Below, piece by piece: positions 6,873 through 13,710 of a DNA stretch of 64,000 bases. The stretch's first letter is position 1. Every line of letters starts with the position of its first letter. The translations under genes and the position numbers were made by a program. The notes under the pieces were generated by a model. That model saw only the letters and a list, made by a program, of their open reading frames with translations. It ran no database searches and was not told the DNA's origin. The stretch spans positions 1 to 64,000 of the forward strand of contig JANMTS010000047.1 in the NCBI GenBank assembly GCA_031390755.1, in the 5' to 3' direction. This stretch comes from DATMER01 sp031390755. GTDB taxonomy: Bacteria > Acidobacteriota > Thermoanaerobaculia > Multivoradales > UBA5704.

Positions 6873-7874
6873 TCAATCCACCTCGATCACAATTTTCCCG
6901 TTAGCTCCGTTCTCGTCCATCAAGGTGTGGGCTTCACGAAGCTTCCCAAAATGAAAGCTCGGGCCGAGCTTAAGGATCAGCTTGTCTGACTCCACGAGAG
7001 ACACATACCGTTGAAGCTGCGCGCACTTGATATCGGATGCCTCGCCGCTGTATGAGGTCAATTTCACGCCTGTCGGAACGTCGCCCATCGGGTGGAAGTC
7101 CTGCAGGACCCAGCTGCCGCCGAGGATACCCGTCATACAGACGATGCCGCCCCGGCACGCCGCTCGCAGAGAATCGAGCAAGGTCGTTGCGCCGACGAGC
7201 TCCAGGACACGGTCATAGCCATCCGGGTAGATGGCGCGGGCCTTGTCCGCTATCACCCCGTCGTCGACGATGACATGGGTGGCGCCAGCGGCTTTGAGCT
7301 CGTCGGCCTTGGCCGGGTTTCGGGTGGTGGCGGTGACTTCAAGATCTGCCGATCGGGCCAGAGAGATGGCCGTGAATCCGATGGACGAGGTCGCGCCTCG
7401 CACAAGAATATTGTTCGCCCGCTCAATCTCCAGTCCTACGTGGAGTGAACCGTGAACAGTCTGAAGCATCTCAGGCAGAGCTGCGAGGCGCTTCCACTCC
7501 AATTGTGTCTGCAATGGAAAAACATTCTGCTGCGGCACCAGCACATACTCAGCGTAAGACCCGTCAAACTGCCGCCCCATTCCCCCCATCATCGCAACGA
7601 CGCGCTGCCCAACCGGAAAGTTAGAACCGGGCGCGGCGACGACTTCACCGGCACACTCGATGCCGAGCACGCGCGGGAACTGTACCGAAGGCGATTCCCC
7701 GCGCCGTGTGAACCATTCTGATCGGTTGAGTCCGAAGGCCCGGTTTCTAATGAGAACCCATCCGTCCCGTGGCGACGGGCGCAGAATTTCTCTGAGCTCC
7801 AGCCTTTCCGGGCCTCCGGGCTCGCTTATCACATAGGCCTGCATCGTGTCCGTCATCGAATTACGTTGCTCCAA
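6873..7874 (-). CDS. Zinc-less quinone oxidoreductase-like protein (MDR family)
   Basis: 333 residues with the medium-chain dehydrogenase layout: an N-terminal GroES-like domain (LGIECAGEVVAAPGSNFPVGQRVVAMMGG) and a Rossmann NADPH domain with LVRGATSSIGFTAISLA, an altered AxxGxxG loop. Zinc ligands of alcohol dehydrogenases are missing, as in QOR-type enzymes. It probably reduces quinones or enones with NADPH; the substrate is unknown. The start may be ATG 7874 or 7856. It sits right after the attC at 7897-7958, so it heads a cassette whose own attC was lost to module B. Confidence 0.8.
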   Translation of the reverse strand: MEQRNSMTDTMQAYVISEPGGPERLELREILRPSPRDGWVLIRNRAFGLNRSEWFTRRGESPSVQFPRVLGIECAGEVVAAPGSNFPVGQRVVAMMGGMGRQFDGSYAEYVLVPQQNVFPLQTQLEWKRLAALPEMLQTVHGSLHVGLEIERANNILVRGATSSIGFTAISLARSADLEVTATTRNPAKADELKAAGATHVIVDDGVIADKARAIYPDGYDRVLELVGATTLLDSLRAACRGGIVCMTGILGGSWVLQDFHPMGDVPTGVKLTSYSGEASDIKCAQLQRYVSLVESDKLILKLGPSFHFGKLREAHTLMDENGANGKIVIEVD

Positions 7875-7896
7875 AATCCGAAGCCATTCCCAGGCC

Positions 7897-7958
7897 GCCT
7901 AACGGCTTTGGGCCTAAGCGTACGGCGTTAGCCGTCCGCTTGAGGCCCGGGGTTAGGC
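7897..7958 (-). repeat. attC recombination site (best-preserved)
   Basis: 62 bases with perfect outer boxes GCCTAAC (R'') and GTTAGGC (R'). The inner arms are GGGCCTCAAGCGGACGG and CCGTACGCTTAGGCCC, which pair except for an extra unpaired base and a mismatch, the asymmetry that sets strand choice by integron integrases. It follows the stop of the gene at 8011-8571 by about 50 bases. R'' complements the start of that cassette (GTTAGGC at 8576-8582). Confidence 0.9.
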
Positions 7959-8010
7959 GCCCAGTCGCCTCGGTGCGTCATTGTCCTGGTTTTAGCAATG
8001 AAATCCATAG

Positions 8011-8571
8011 TCAGAAAAACCAGTGGACATGATACCAGGGACCCCCGAGAGAAGTGAAGCGATCTCTGTGAAGATGCGTTGGCAGCCTCCGGATTGGCGA
8101 GTAGACGATGCCGCACTGGTCGACGAGACCACAGCCTGTCGTGATGAAGCGTACCTGACCGTCATAGACCTCGATTTTGTCGATGCTGAAGAGAGCGAGA
8201 TGACCGAGATCAGCCGGTGGCGCGACAAGCGCCGCTTCGGCTGTTGCCGCAAGAGTCGAACGGCTGGCAAGGAAGCGAAGCCTGAAGAGTGGGTTTCGCG
8301 GAACCTCGGTAGCGTACAGGAGGTAGACAAGGAAAGCCGTGGTTGGTAGGGCGACGAGGGAGAGAAGTGCACTGCGTGGATTAGAGCTTCTCCGTGAGGT
8401 GATGAGACAGAAGACCCAACCGACAGAGAGAGCCACCGCCGCGTAGAAGTGGATCAGAAACGCTAACATGTCAACCCCAGTATCGCTAAGAAAAACGAGC
8501 GCCGAGAGGAACCAGGCCGTGGTGAGGGCCACGAATCCGTAACGGCTTTTGACGATCAGAGGATGGTTCAT
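8011..8571 (-). CDS. Hypothetical membrane protein, cassette gene
   Basis: 186 residues with three hydrophobic helices in the first half (about 10-30, 35-58 and 68-86), then a soluble C-terminal part ending GPWYHVHWFF. No known family is recognised. The start ATG at 8571 is 5 bases inside the cassette edge. The cassette (7903-8581, 679 bases) contains this gene and its attC only, the standard one-gene cassette form. It has no ribosome site of its own that I can see, as is common for cassettes read from Pc. Confidence 0.7.
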   Translation of the reverse strand: MNHPLIVKSRYGFVALTTAWFLSALVFLSDTGVDMLAFLIHFYAAVALSVGWVFCLITSRRSSNPRSALLSLVALPTTAFLVYLLYATEVPRNPLFRLRFLASRSTLAATAEAALVAPPADLGHLALFSIDKIEVYDGQVRFITTGCGLVDQCGIVYSPIRRLPTHLHRDRFTSLGGPWYHVHWFF

Positions 8572-8575
8572 GGGC

Positions 8576-8700
8576 GCCTAACGGGTGGCCCCTCAGCGAG
8601 CGCCGGTGAAAGGCCACAAGAGAATCTCGAAGCCACCGGCGCTCGCAGGCCGCAAAAATTTGTGCGGCCTCAGGCGTCCGCTGCAGGGGCGGGGTTCGCC
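8576..8700 (-). repeat. Long attC recombination site
   Basis: About 125 bases between R'' GGCGAAC (8694-8700) and R' GTTAGGC (8576-8582). It contains a strong inner palindrome (GCGAGCGCCGGTG paired with CACCGGCGCTCGC) and a second hairpin around an AAATTTTT loop flanked by GGCCGC. R'' departs from RYYYAAC, but it is the exact complement of the cassette edge at 9827-9833 (GTTCGCC). This ties it to the gene at 8823-9701. Confidence 0.7.
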
Positions 8701-8822
8701 GATATTTGGAGTAGAGCTATGGCGATACTGTTCCATGTCTGTTTCCCTTCCAAAATGTTACTGCTATCTCGCTCAAGAGAGCAGAGCGCCAGAGCCAGTT
8801 TGGCCTCCAAGAAGCGCCCCTG

Positions 8823-9701
8823 TTAATTCTTGTTGTTTGAGACCGTACCCAGAGAAGGATTTTCCCATGTCGCAATAGATCTCTTAGCATGGACTTCAAG
8901 CATTGATATGTGATCCACGACACCTGCTATTCGACAAAAGCCTATCTGTAATTCAGAAGGTACTCCGCTTGGAAGTCCAACAGTCAAATATCTACCTGAC
9001 TTTACAATACGGTCGCCGAATATGCGAGTGCATTGTCTATGAGAAATGCCTTTCGAATCGACGATCCTCGATGAATATTTTATAGCCAGATCACGAGGTT
9101 CTGCGAGGTTTGTTATTGCAAAGGAGCAGCTAATGTCCAGGTCTTTTCTTTCACATCCTTTGAGCTCAAAACTAAAATTATCAGCTATTCGAACTCGATC
9201 ATCATTGGATGATGTAGCTGGGGGCGCCTCTTCCCCCACCCCCGAACTTGCGCCGGAGTAGGCCATAGTTTTACCAGCTATTTCCTGTGCAATCCCTTGG
9301 CTTTGAACCGGGTTTCGACGCAGACCTTCATCCTTATTCTGCGCGGCCCTCAAAGCCACCCTTAACCGCGCTATCTCTTCGCTCAAGGTGCTAATTTTCT
9401 TCTGCGAATCTTCGCTTCCAAGACCAAAATGCTGGTTTATGGCGGGCACTTTATACGCCACGACGGCTGACAACATTGCCCCCAAGATAGCGCCCCCCGA
9501 AAATGCCAGCCCCATCTTTCCGCCTGCTAGTATGACCCCTCCTAATACTGCACAGCTAGACACTAAAGCGATTGCTGCCTCATACGAATAATCTTGGAGA
9601 TACCAAAGCAGAGACAAAGTTGCAAGAATCGAGGGGGCTGCAAATTTCAACCACTGCCAGCGATCCGCATCTTGAATCTCAACAGTTAGTTTATCGTCCA
9701 T
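8823..9701 (-). CDS. Membrane protein with coiled coil and extracytoplasmic domain, cassette gene
   Basis: 292 residues. There are three hydrophobic segments (about 18-35, 41-60 and 63-84), a coiled-coil stretch (SQKKISTLSEEIARLRVALR, about 97-125), a Ser/Gly-rich linker and a C-terminal domain with paired cysteines (GCERKDLDISCSF, QCTRIF, GFCRIAG). The start ATG at 9701 has GGAGGAGG upstream. It is AT-rich relative to the core genome. Its cassette (8582-9832, 1251 bases) lies directly after module C. The role is unknown; membrane sensing or envelope attachment would fit. Confidence 0.7.
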   Translation of the reverse strand: MDDKLTVEIQDADRWQWLKFAAPSILATLSLLWYLQDYSYEAAIALVSSCAVLGGVILAGGKMGLAFSGGAILGAMLSAVVAYKVPAINQHFGLGSEDSQKKISTLSEEIARLRVALRAAQNKDEGLRRNPVQSQGIAQEIAGKTMAYSGASSGVGEEAPPATSSNDDRVRIADNFSFELKGCERKDLDISCSFAITNLAEPRDLAIKYSSRIVDSKGISHRQCTRIFGDRIVKSGRYLTVGLPSGVPSELQIGFCRIAGVVDHISMLEVHAKRSIATWENPSLGTVSNNKN

Positions 9702-9957
9702 TCTCGTCCTCCTCCCCCATTACCGAGATCGGCGAAGGAATGCGCGTTACAACCCCCGCAGGAAGTGAATCAAAGATGACGCCTCGATACACGGACGCTC
9801 GACTCAAGAGATCTTTCCACACTGTCGGCGAACCCTTGGTGTCTACCGTCAATCCGCTCGGCTTGCGGCGGCCTTCGCATCAATCCAACAGCGACCAAGC
9901 ACTCTGCCCTTTCGCCACCCGGGCGGCGCAAGTTACCTTGAATCCTGGGACTTAGGA

Positions 9958-9986
9958 AGTCTAGGGCTGCATGAGGCGGGTGTCAA
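9958..9986 (-). promoter_or_regulatory. Pc-like cassette promoter, copy C
   Basis: TTGACA (9981-9986), a 17-base spacer and TAGACT (9958-9963) on the minus strand, as in copies A and B. It reads into the gene at 8823-9701 and, through the attC, into 8011-8571 and 6873-7874. Confidence 0.7.
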
Positions 9987-10260
9987 TGCTTCTTATGGAC
10001 TGCTGTATAAGCATTGCCCGGCGGTGACTTGGATGGAGATTGCTTATGAGCGATCGTCGCGAAGGCTCAACGCCTGCAAGGTTCTCTCCCACAGACGTTT
10101 AAGACTGCCCAACGGTCTCAGCCAGGGACGAGCTCGGTCCACATGGCTCCGCTGGTAGGGGGGCTGAGGCGCTTATCCGGACGGGATAAACAACGCTCAT
10201 GCTACTGACCAAGACTTCTTCGCGGCCGGCATCCTGCTGGAATGCCGGCGCGCTTATCCA

Positions 10261-10311
10261 TCAGAGGAGGTCGAGCGGACTCTGGACTCCCTTGCCTCCA
10301 GGGTTGAGCAC
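10261..10311 (-). pseudogene. Integron integrase 3' stub, copy C
   Basis: Only the last 15-16 codons (LNPGGKGVQSPLDLL and stop) of the IntI tail remain. They are fused in frame to unrelated sequence left over from the parD locus. Confidence 0.65.
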
Positions 10312-10366
10312 GAGATCGGTTTCAGCCAGGTCCGATTTCCAGACGTTACCAAACGAGGCTCCCACC

Positions 10367-10618
10367 TTAGCTTGCGCGCCTGCGCGCCTTGGCCTTGATC
10401 GCGGCCATGTCCAAGATCGACGACTGACCACGGTCCAACTGATCCAGGCCCGCGGCGATGTCCAGACGGAGCTCCTGGAGGGACAGAAGGCGGATTTCGT
10501 CTTGCCCCTTAAGGAGTCGCAGGGCTTCTCGGACCACCTCGCTGGCGGAGGTGTACAGACCCGAGGCAACCTTGTCGTTCACGAGTCGTTCAAGCTCTGG
10601 AGTCAGGGAGACGTTCAT
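10367..10618 (-). CDS. parD: ParD-family antitoxin, orphan
   Basis: 83 residues opening MNVSLTPELERLVNDKV and then SGLYTSASEVVREALRLL, the classic ParD ribbon-helix-helix start. The C-terminal tail (RLDIAAGLDQLDRGQSSILD) would wrap a ParE toxin. The parE gene normally follows immediately downstream, but only 55 bases remain before the integrase stub. The toxin has been deleted, probably in the event that joined module C. It probably dimerises and represses its own promoter; a large palindrome lies about 55 bases upstream. Confidence 0.85.
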   Translation of the reverse strand: MNVSLTPELERLVNDKVASGLYTSASEVVREALRLLKGQDEIRLLSLQELRLDIAAGLDQLDRGQSSILDMAAIKAKARRRAS

Positions 10619-10672
10619 AGCGGAGATCCTCTTGCCTGCAGGTCGATCAAGCCACCGTCTCCATTAGACGGG

Positions 10673-10713
10673 GTCCGTCAGAGGATGTCAATCTTTGACA
10701 TCCACTGACGGAC
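10673..10713. promoter_or_regulatory. 41-base palindrome upstream of parD
   Basis: A near-perfect inverted repeat: the left arm GTCCGTCAGAGGATGTCAA mirrors the right arm TTGACATCCACTGACGGAC, with one internal mismatch and a two-to-three-base centre. Its place just before parD and its size suit an operator for the ParD dimer. A transcribed hairpin is the alternative, but no T-run follows. Confidence 0.5.
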
Positions 10714-10763
10714 GAGAGCCGGGGAGGCCCAGTAGGCCGTCAACCTGGGAATGGCCGCTGTGC

Positions 10764-10842
10764 GTAGGGGCAACCCTTGTGGTTGCCCTCTTCGTGGTTG
10801 CCCCCGATCCCCCCAGAGGGCGGCCACGAGGGCCGCCCCTAC
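10764..10842. repeat. Palindromic intergenic repeat (GTAGGGGC...GCCCCTAC type)
   Basis: An inverted pair of about 26 bases, starting GTAGGGGCAACCCTTGTGGT and ending GGCCACGAGGGCCGCCCCTAC, around a short centre with another copy of the GTGGTTGCCC arm. This kind of GTAGGGGC-bounded palindrome is a familiar dispersed intergenic repeat in many environmental genomes. No coding content. Confidence 0.6.
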
Positions 10843-11024
10843 AGATTAACCTGTCGTTTCAAGTTTGACGGCGTACCAGCTACGCCTGTTTCTGGCCGCC
10901 TTCCGGGCCGTCCCCATTGGAGCACGAAGGTACAGGGGCGAGCCCTCCCAGGCACACTTCCTCATGAGAGGCCCGCCCTCTCCGGCCTTGGTGGCCGGAG
11001 CCGTGCGGCCTCCAGGAGGTCTCC

Positions 11025-11135
11025 GTGCTCACTTCCCCACCGCGTCCCCTCGTCTCGTTCGCCACCCTGTCTCTCCTCAATCTCCTGGATCTGCTCTTCG
11101 GCGACAACGGCTCGTTCGTCGATCCGGACGGCTGA
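11025..11135 (+). CDS. Small 36-residue peptide ORF
   Basis: The GTG start at 11025 has a perfect AGGAGG five bases upstream. The peptide has a hydrophobic middle (LVSFATLSLLNLLDLLF) and an acidic end (GDNGSFVDPDG). It is followed 10 bases later by a strong GC hairpin (11145-11167). The ribosome site plus hairpin make a real small gene plausible; no function is recognised. It could also be the last part of a decayed larger gene. Confidence 0.4.
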   Translation: MLTSPPRPLVSFATLSLLNLLDLLFGDNGSFVDPDG

Positions 11136-11144
11136 GACTGGCTC

Positions 11145-11167
11145 GGGGCCGGTTCTCATCCGGCCCC
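11145..11167 (+). terminator. GC-rich hairpin after the 36-residue ORF
   Basis: GGGGCCGG and CCGGCCCC pair perfectly around a 7-base loop. A pyrimidine-rich tail (CTCTCTCCTT) follows instead of a clean T-run. Weak intrinsic terminator or RNA 3' end. Confidence 0.4.
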
Positions 11168-11211
11168 GGCTCCCTCTCTCCTTGCGACTCCGTGCTGGTA
11201 TTCTTCCATGC

Positions 11212-11463
11212 ATGAGGACGACCGTTACCCTTGATGACGATGTCTACGAGGCGGCACAGGCGATCGCGCGGGCCAGCGGGAAGAAGCTCGGGAACGTCCT
11301 GTCGGAGTTGGTGCGACTGTCGATTCAGTCCGCCCGGGCCGGCTCGAACAAACCGGTTCCCAAGGGGTCGTCGCGGTTCCCTGCGTTCGAAGTGCCTGCG
11401 GGCGCCAGGGTGATTCCGGCTTCGCGCATCCAGAAAGCCCTGGACGAGGACGGAGTTGCCTGA
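11212..11463 (+). CDS. vapB: VapB-type antitoxin
   Basis: 83 residues: MRTTVTLDDDVYEAAQAIAR is the ribbon-helix-helix N-terminus of VapB/CopG antitoxins. A C-terminal region rich in Pro and Arg (SRFPAFEVPAGARVIPASRI) is the usual toxin-wrapping segment of the VapBC subgroup. The ATG at 11212 was preferred to much earlier in-frame starts because the domain begins exactly there. The next frame downstream is a vapC remnant, so the antitoxin survives without a working partner. Confidence 0.8.
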   Translation: MRTTVTLDDDVYEAAQAIARASGKKLGNVLSELVRLSIQSARAGSNKPVPKGSSRFPAFEVPAGARVIPASRIQKALDEDGVA

Positions 11464-11465
11464 AG

Positions 11466-11678
11466 TTGACCAGCGATCCGAAACACGTCTATCTGGACGC
11501 TCTGCCTTCTGTACCCCACTCAGCCCATCTGTTTCGACATCTGAACGGCCACCAGCAGGTGACGGACGCCTATCTGCTCGGGATTGCTGAAGCGAGCAAC
11601 GCAATCCTCCTGACGCTCGATCGGCGAATTGCGCCCCATGAAGGCGCTCGAGCGCACCTGGAAATCTTGAGTCCCTAG
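11466..11678 (+). pseudogene. Truncated VapC PIN-domain toxin
   Basis: About 70 codons encode only the second half of a VapC ribonuclease: HVYLDALPSVPHSAHLFRHL, then QQVTDAYLLGIAEASNAILL and TLDRRI. That half contains the conserved TDA..L and TLDRR PIN motifs. The N-terminal half with the first catalytic Asp (LDVNVL...) is missing, and the fragment abuts the vapB stop. It cannot form the full acidic metal site, so it is most likely an inactivated toxin gene. Confidence 0.7.
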
Positions 11679-11689
11679 ACCTCAGTACG

Positions 11690-11964
11690 ACTCGGCCCCA
11701 GCACCCGATCCCGGCGGCGGCACAGGCTCTGCGCTCGCCGCCGTGGACCTGGCGATCTCTCACCTGCAGGAGGGTCAGACCGCCGAGGTTCGCGCCCTGG
11801 CGGAGGAGATGCTGACGGTGTTCCGCGACCTGGAGGTCTCCCGGGAGCCCATGGCCGCCGTCCTCCTCTTCCATGAGGCCGCAGTCCAGGAGATCGCCAC
11901 CGCCGAGCTCGCCCGCGAGATCGCCGCTACGCTGAGCCGGACGCTTGCGATCGACCTGCCTTGA
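11690..11964 (+). pseudogene. C-terminal fragment of a TPR-type protein
   Basis: The frame LAISHLQEGQTAEVRALAEEM through VFRDLEVSREPMAAVLLFHEAA resembles the last TPR-like helices of a large protein family common in Acidobacteriota-type genomes (ALDLALLYLEQGRTAEVRALAEEM...). No start codon with a ribosome site or upstream domain is present. It is therefore a remnant, and the family match is from memory of the pattern. Confidence 0.45.
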
Positions 11965-12036
11965 GCCTGCTGTCAGCCTGCCTGTCGCACCGGATCGAGA
12001 GAGCAGCAGCGAGGCTGTAGAAACGCGGCCCCCGGT

Positions 12037-12425
12037 CCCGGGGCAGCGTGGTCCCTCGCTTGGGCAACGGCTGCCCTCGCTTGGGCAGCGTGGTACCTCG
12101 CTTGGGCAACGGCTGCCCCCGCTTGGGCAGCGCGGTCCCTCGCTTGGGCAACGGCTGCCCCCGCTTGGGCAGCGTGATCCCTCGCTTGGGCAACGGTTGC
12201 CCCCGCTTGGGCAACGTGATCCCTCGCTTGGGCAACGGCTGCCCCCGCTGGGGATCGGGTTGCCCCGGCTGGGGAAGCCGCTGCCCCCGCCGGGGATCGG
12301 GCTGCCCCGGCTTGGGCAGCCGCTGCCCCAATCGGGGATCGGGCTGCCCCAGCTTGGGCAACCGCTGCCCCAACCGGGGATCGGGTTGCCCCGGCTTGGG
12401 CAACCGCTGCCCCAGAAGCGGGGGA
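12037..12425. repeat. 21-base tandem repeat array (about 18 units)
   Basis: Units such as CGCTTGGGCAACGGCTGCCC recur every 21 bases, alternating two subtypes so that a 42-base period is also visible. Both strands stay open (LGQRLPP on plus, LPKRGQP on minus) simply because the unit is a multiple of three. Each unit is itself partly palindromic (GGGCAACGGCTGCCC). There are no ribosome sites, so I treat it as non-coding. Confidence 0.75.
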
Positions 12426-12443
12426 GGCTCGTGGGAGTTGCGC

Positions 12444-12575
12444 TTAGCGGTAGATCTCGGCGCCGGCTTCCCGGAGCTCTTCGGCCCTCTCCCGCAGGCC
12501 GGCAGCGAGGGCCGCTTCCTCGGCGTGGGCGGCGATGCGGCAGGCGATGACGCCGGCCCGGATGTCCTCCTTGTC
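12444..12575 (-). pseudogene. thiC 3' fragment with internal deletion
   Basis: The minus strand reads DKEDIRAGVIACRIAAHA directly joined to EEAALAAGLRERAEEL and the end REAGAEIYR-stop. These are two segments of ThiC that lie about 75 residues apart in the intact thiC at 17074-18966. The Fe-S cysteine motif between them is deleted. It is a decayed partial duplicate of the nearby gene. Confidence 0.8.
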
Positions 12576-12633
12576 TTGCTCTACACTCTGGACGTACCCT
12601 CCTCCAGCGGAGATGATCCCTCCAGAGCCCGCC

Positions 12634-13371
12634 ATGGAAGGCAAACGAACCCCTCCCTCTCGCCTCCTCCGCTGGCTCGGCCGCGGACTTCCGTCACGGC
12701 TGTCCTCCTCGACGCCGCGAAGAGATCACCTGGTCGAGGAGTACCGGCATCTCGCGCCGGAGTACGAGACGAAGTGGTCCTTGTATGTTGAAGTCACCAC
12801 CCGCGAGACCCTGGCGCGCCTGAGCCTGCGCCCGGGTTCCCGGCTGCTCGATGTCGGCTGCGGCACCGGGTTCCTCCTGCACCGGCTGTCGCAGACGGCC
12901 CCGGACGCGAGACTCTCCGGAGTCGATCCCGTGCCCGCCATGCTCTCCGTGGCCCGCCGCCGGCTGTCGCCCGACATCCAACTGCAGGCGGCCTGGGTCG
13001 AGCACCTTCCCTTCGAGAGCGGGACCGTCGACGTCGTCCTGTCCTGCAACATGTTCCATTACGTCAGGGATCCGGCGGCGGCCCTGCGCGAGATCATGAG
13101 AGTCCTGGCCCCCGGAGGCCGGCTCGTCCTCACCGACTGGTGCGATGACTACCTAGCCTGCCGGATCTGTGACCTCTACCTGCGACTGTTCAACCGAGCC
13201 CACGTCAAGATGTACAACCGGGGCGAATGCCTGCGCCTGCTGCACGACGCCGGCTTCAAAGCGGCCGCGATCAACCGCTACAAGATCAGTTGGCTGTGGG
13301 GCATGATGACCGCGACCGCCTGGCGCCAGGAAGAACCCCCGCCACGGGGTCAGCTCCCTGTTGACTCTTGA
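12634..13371 (+). CDS. Class I SAM-dependent methyltransferase
   Basis: 245 residues. The motif I SAM loop is LLDVGCGTGFLLHRL near residue 70, with an acidic residue after strand 2 (SGVDP), motif IV VVLSCNMFHYV and then APGGRLVLTDW, the UbiE/COQ5-like Methyltransf_11 pattern. The C-terminal CDLYLRLFNRAHVKMYNRGE followed by LLHDAGFKAAAI is typical of small-molecule methyltransferases. Substrate unknown. The ATG at 12634 is chosen because upstream in-frame sequence overlaps the thiC fragment. It stands alone between thiC fragments and may have arrived with the rearrangement. Confidence 0.8.
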   Translation: MEGKRTPPSRLLRWLGRGLPSRLSSSTPRRDHLVEEYRHLAPEYETKWSLYVEVTTRETLARLSLRPGSRLLDVGCGTGFLLHRLSQTAPDARLSGVDPVPAMLSVARRRLSPDIQLQAAWVEHLPFESGTVDVVLSCNMFHYVRDPAAALREIMRVLAPGGRLVLTDWCDDYLACRICDLYLRLFNRAHVKMYNRGECLRLLHDAGFKAAAINRYKISWLWGMMTATAWRQEEPPPRGQLPVDS

Positions 13372-13470
13372 GGTTGAGGAACCCGCAGGCGTTTCGAGCC
13401 GCGTTCCGAAGGCAGAGAGCTGGCGAGGTATACTTTGACTACCGGGGCGCCTCGCCCCCAGGAGGCCGAA

Positions 13471-13710
13471 ATGCCGGTGGCGAAAGAGCAGGACGACATC
13501 TTCCGAGCGGCCCTCTCCCTTCCCGAGGAGGTGCGGGCCGTGCTCGCCGAAAGACTCCTGGAGAGCCTGGATTCCGCCGATCAGCGCGAGATTGATGCGC
13601 GCTGGGGGGAGGAGGCGGAGGACCGCATCGCCGCCTACGATCGTGGCGAGGTCGCCGCCTTTCCGATCGACGAGGTTTTCTCCTCGCTGCGGGACCGCCT
13701 GCAGCGATGA
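13471..13710 (+). CDS. Addiction-module antitoxin (RelB/ParD-like)
   Basis: 79 residues, ATG at 13471 with AGGAGG 7 bases upstream. The pattern IFRAALSLPEEVRAVLAERL, then LESLD and IDARWGEEAEDRIAAYDRGE, matches the 'addiction module protein' family (short helical antitoxins ending near a conserved W-x-x-E-x-x-x-R segment). The family normally pairs with a RelE/ParE toxin, and one follows with a 4-base overlap. Confidence 0.8.
   Translation: MPVAKEQDDIFRAALSLPEEVRAVLAERLLESLDSADQREIDARWGEEAEDRIAAYDRGEVAAFPIDEVFSSLRDRLQR

Larger units (their letters stand above)
9833..10311 (-). repeat. Integron module copy C: shortened integrase tail + Pc promoter + attI edge
   Basis: The third module copy. 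From the attI edge (crossover at 9833) through the promoter to the integrase stop it matches copy A closely, with small indels. It is cut off after 16 integrase codons (at 10311), where the sequence passes into a toxin-antitoxin remnant. The right-hand border of the integron region therefore lies here. Confidence 0.7.

Noticed and set aside
6646..6876. Minus-strand 76-codon ORF across the integrase tail of module B
   Set aside because: Reads the integrase remnant in the wrong frame; the IntI frame ends at 6705.
11927..12403. Minus-strand repeat protein (LPKRGQP units) over the 21-base array
   Set aside because: Both strands are open only because the unit is a multiple of three; no ribosome site; treated as DNA repeat.
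12037..12425. CRISPR array
   Set aside because: Units are contiguous and degenerate, with no unique spacers and no cas genes in the window.
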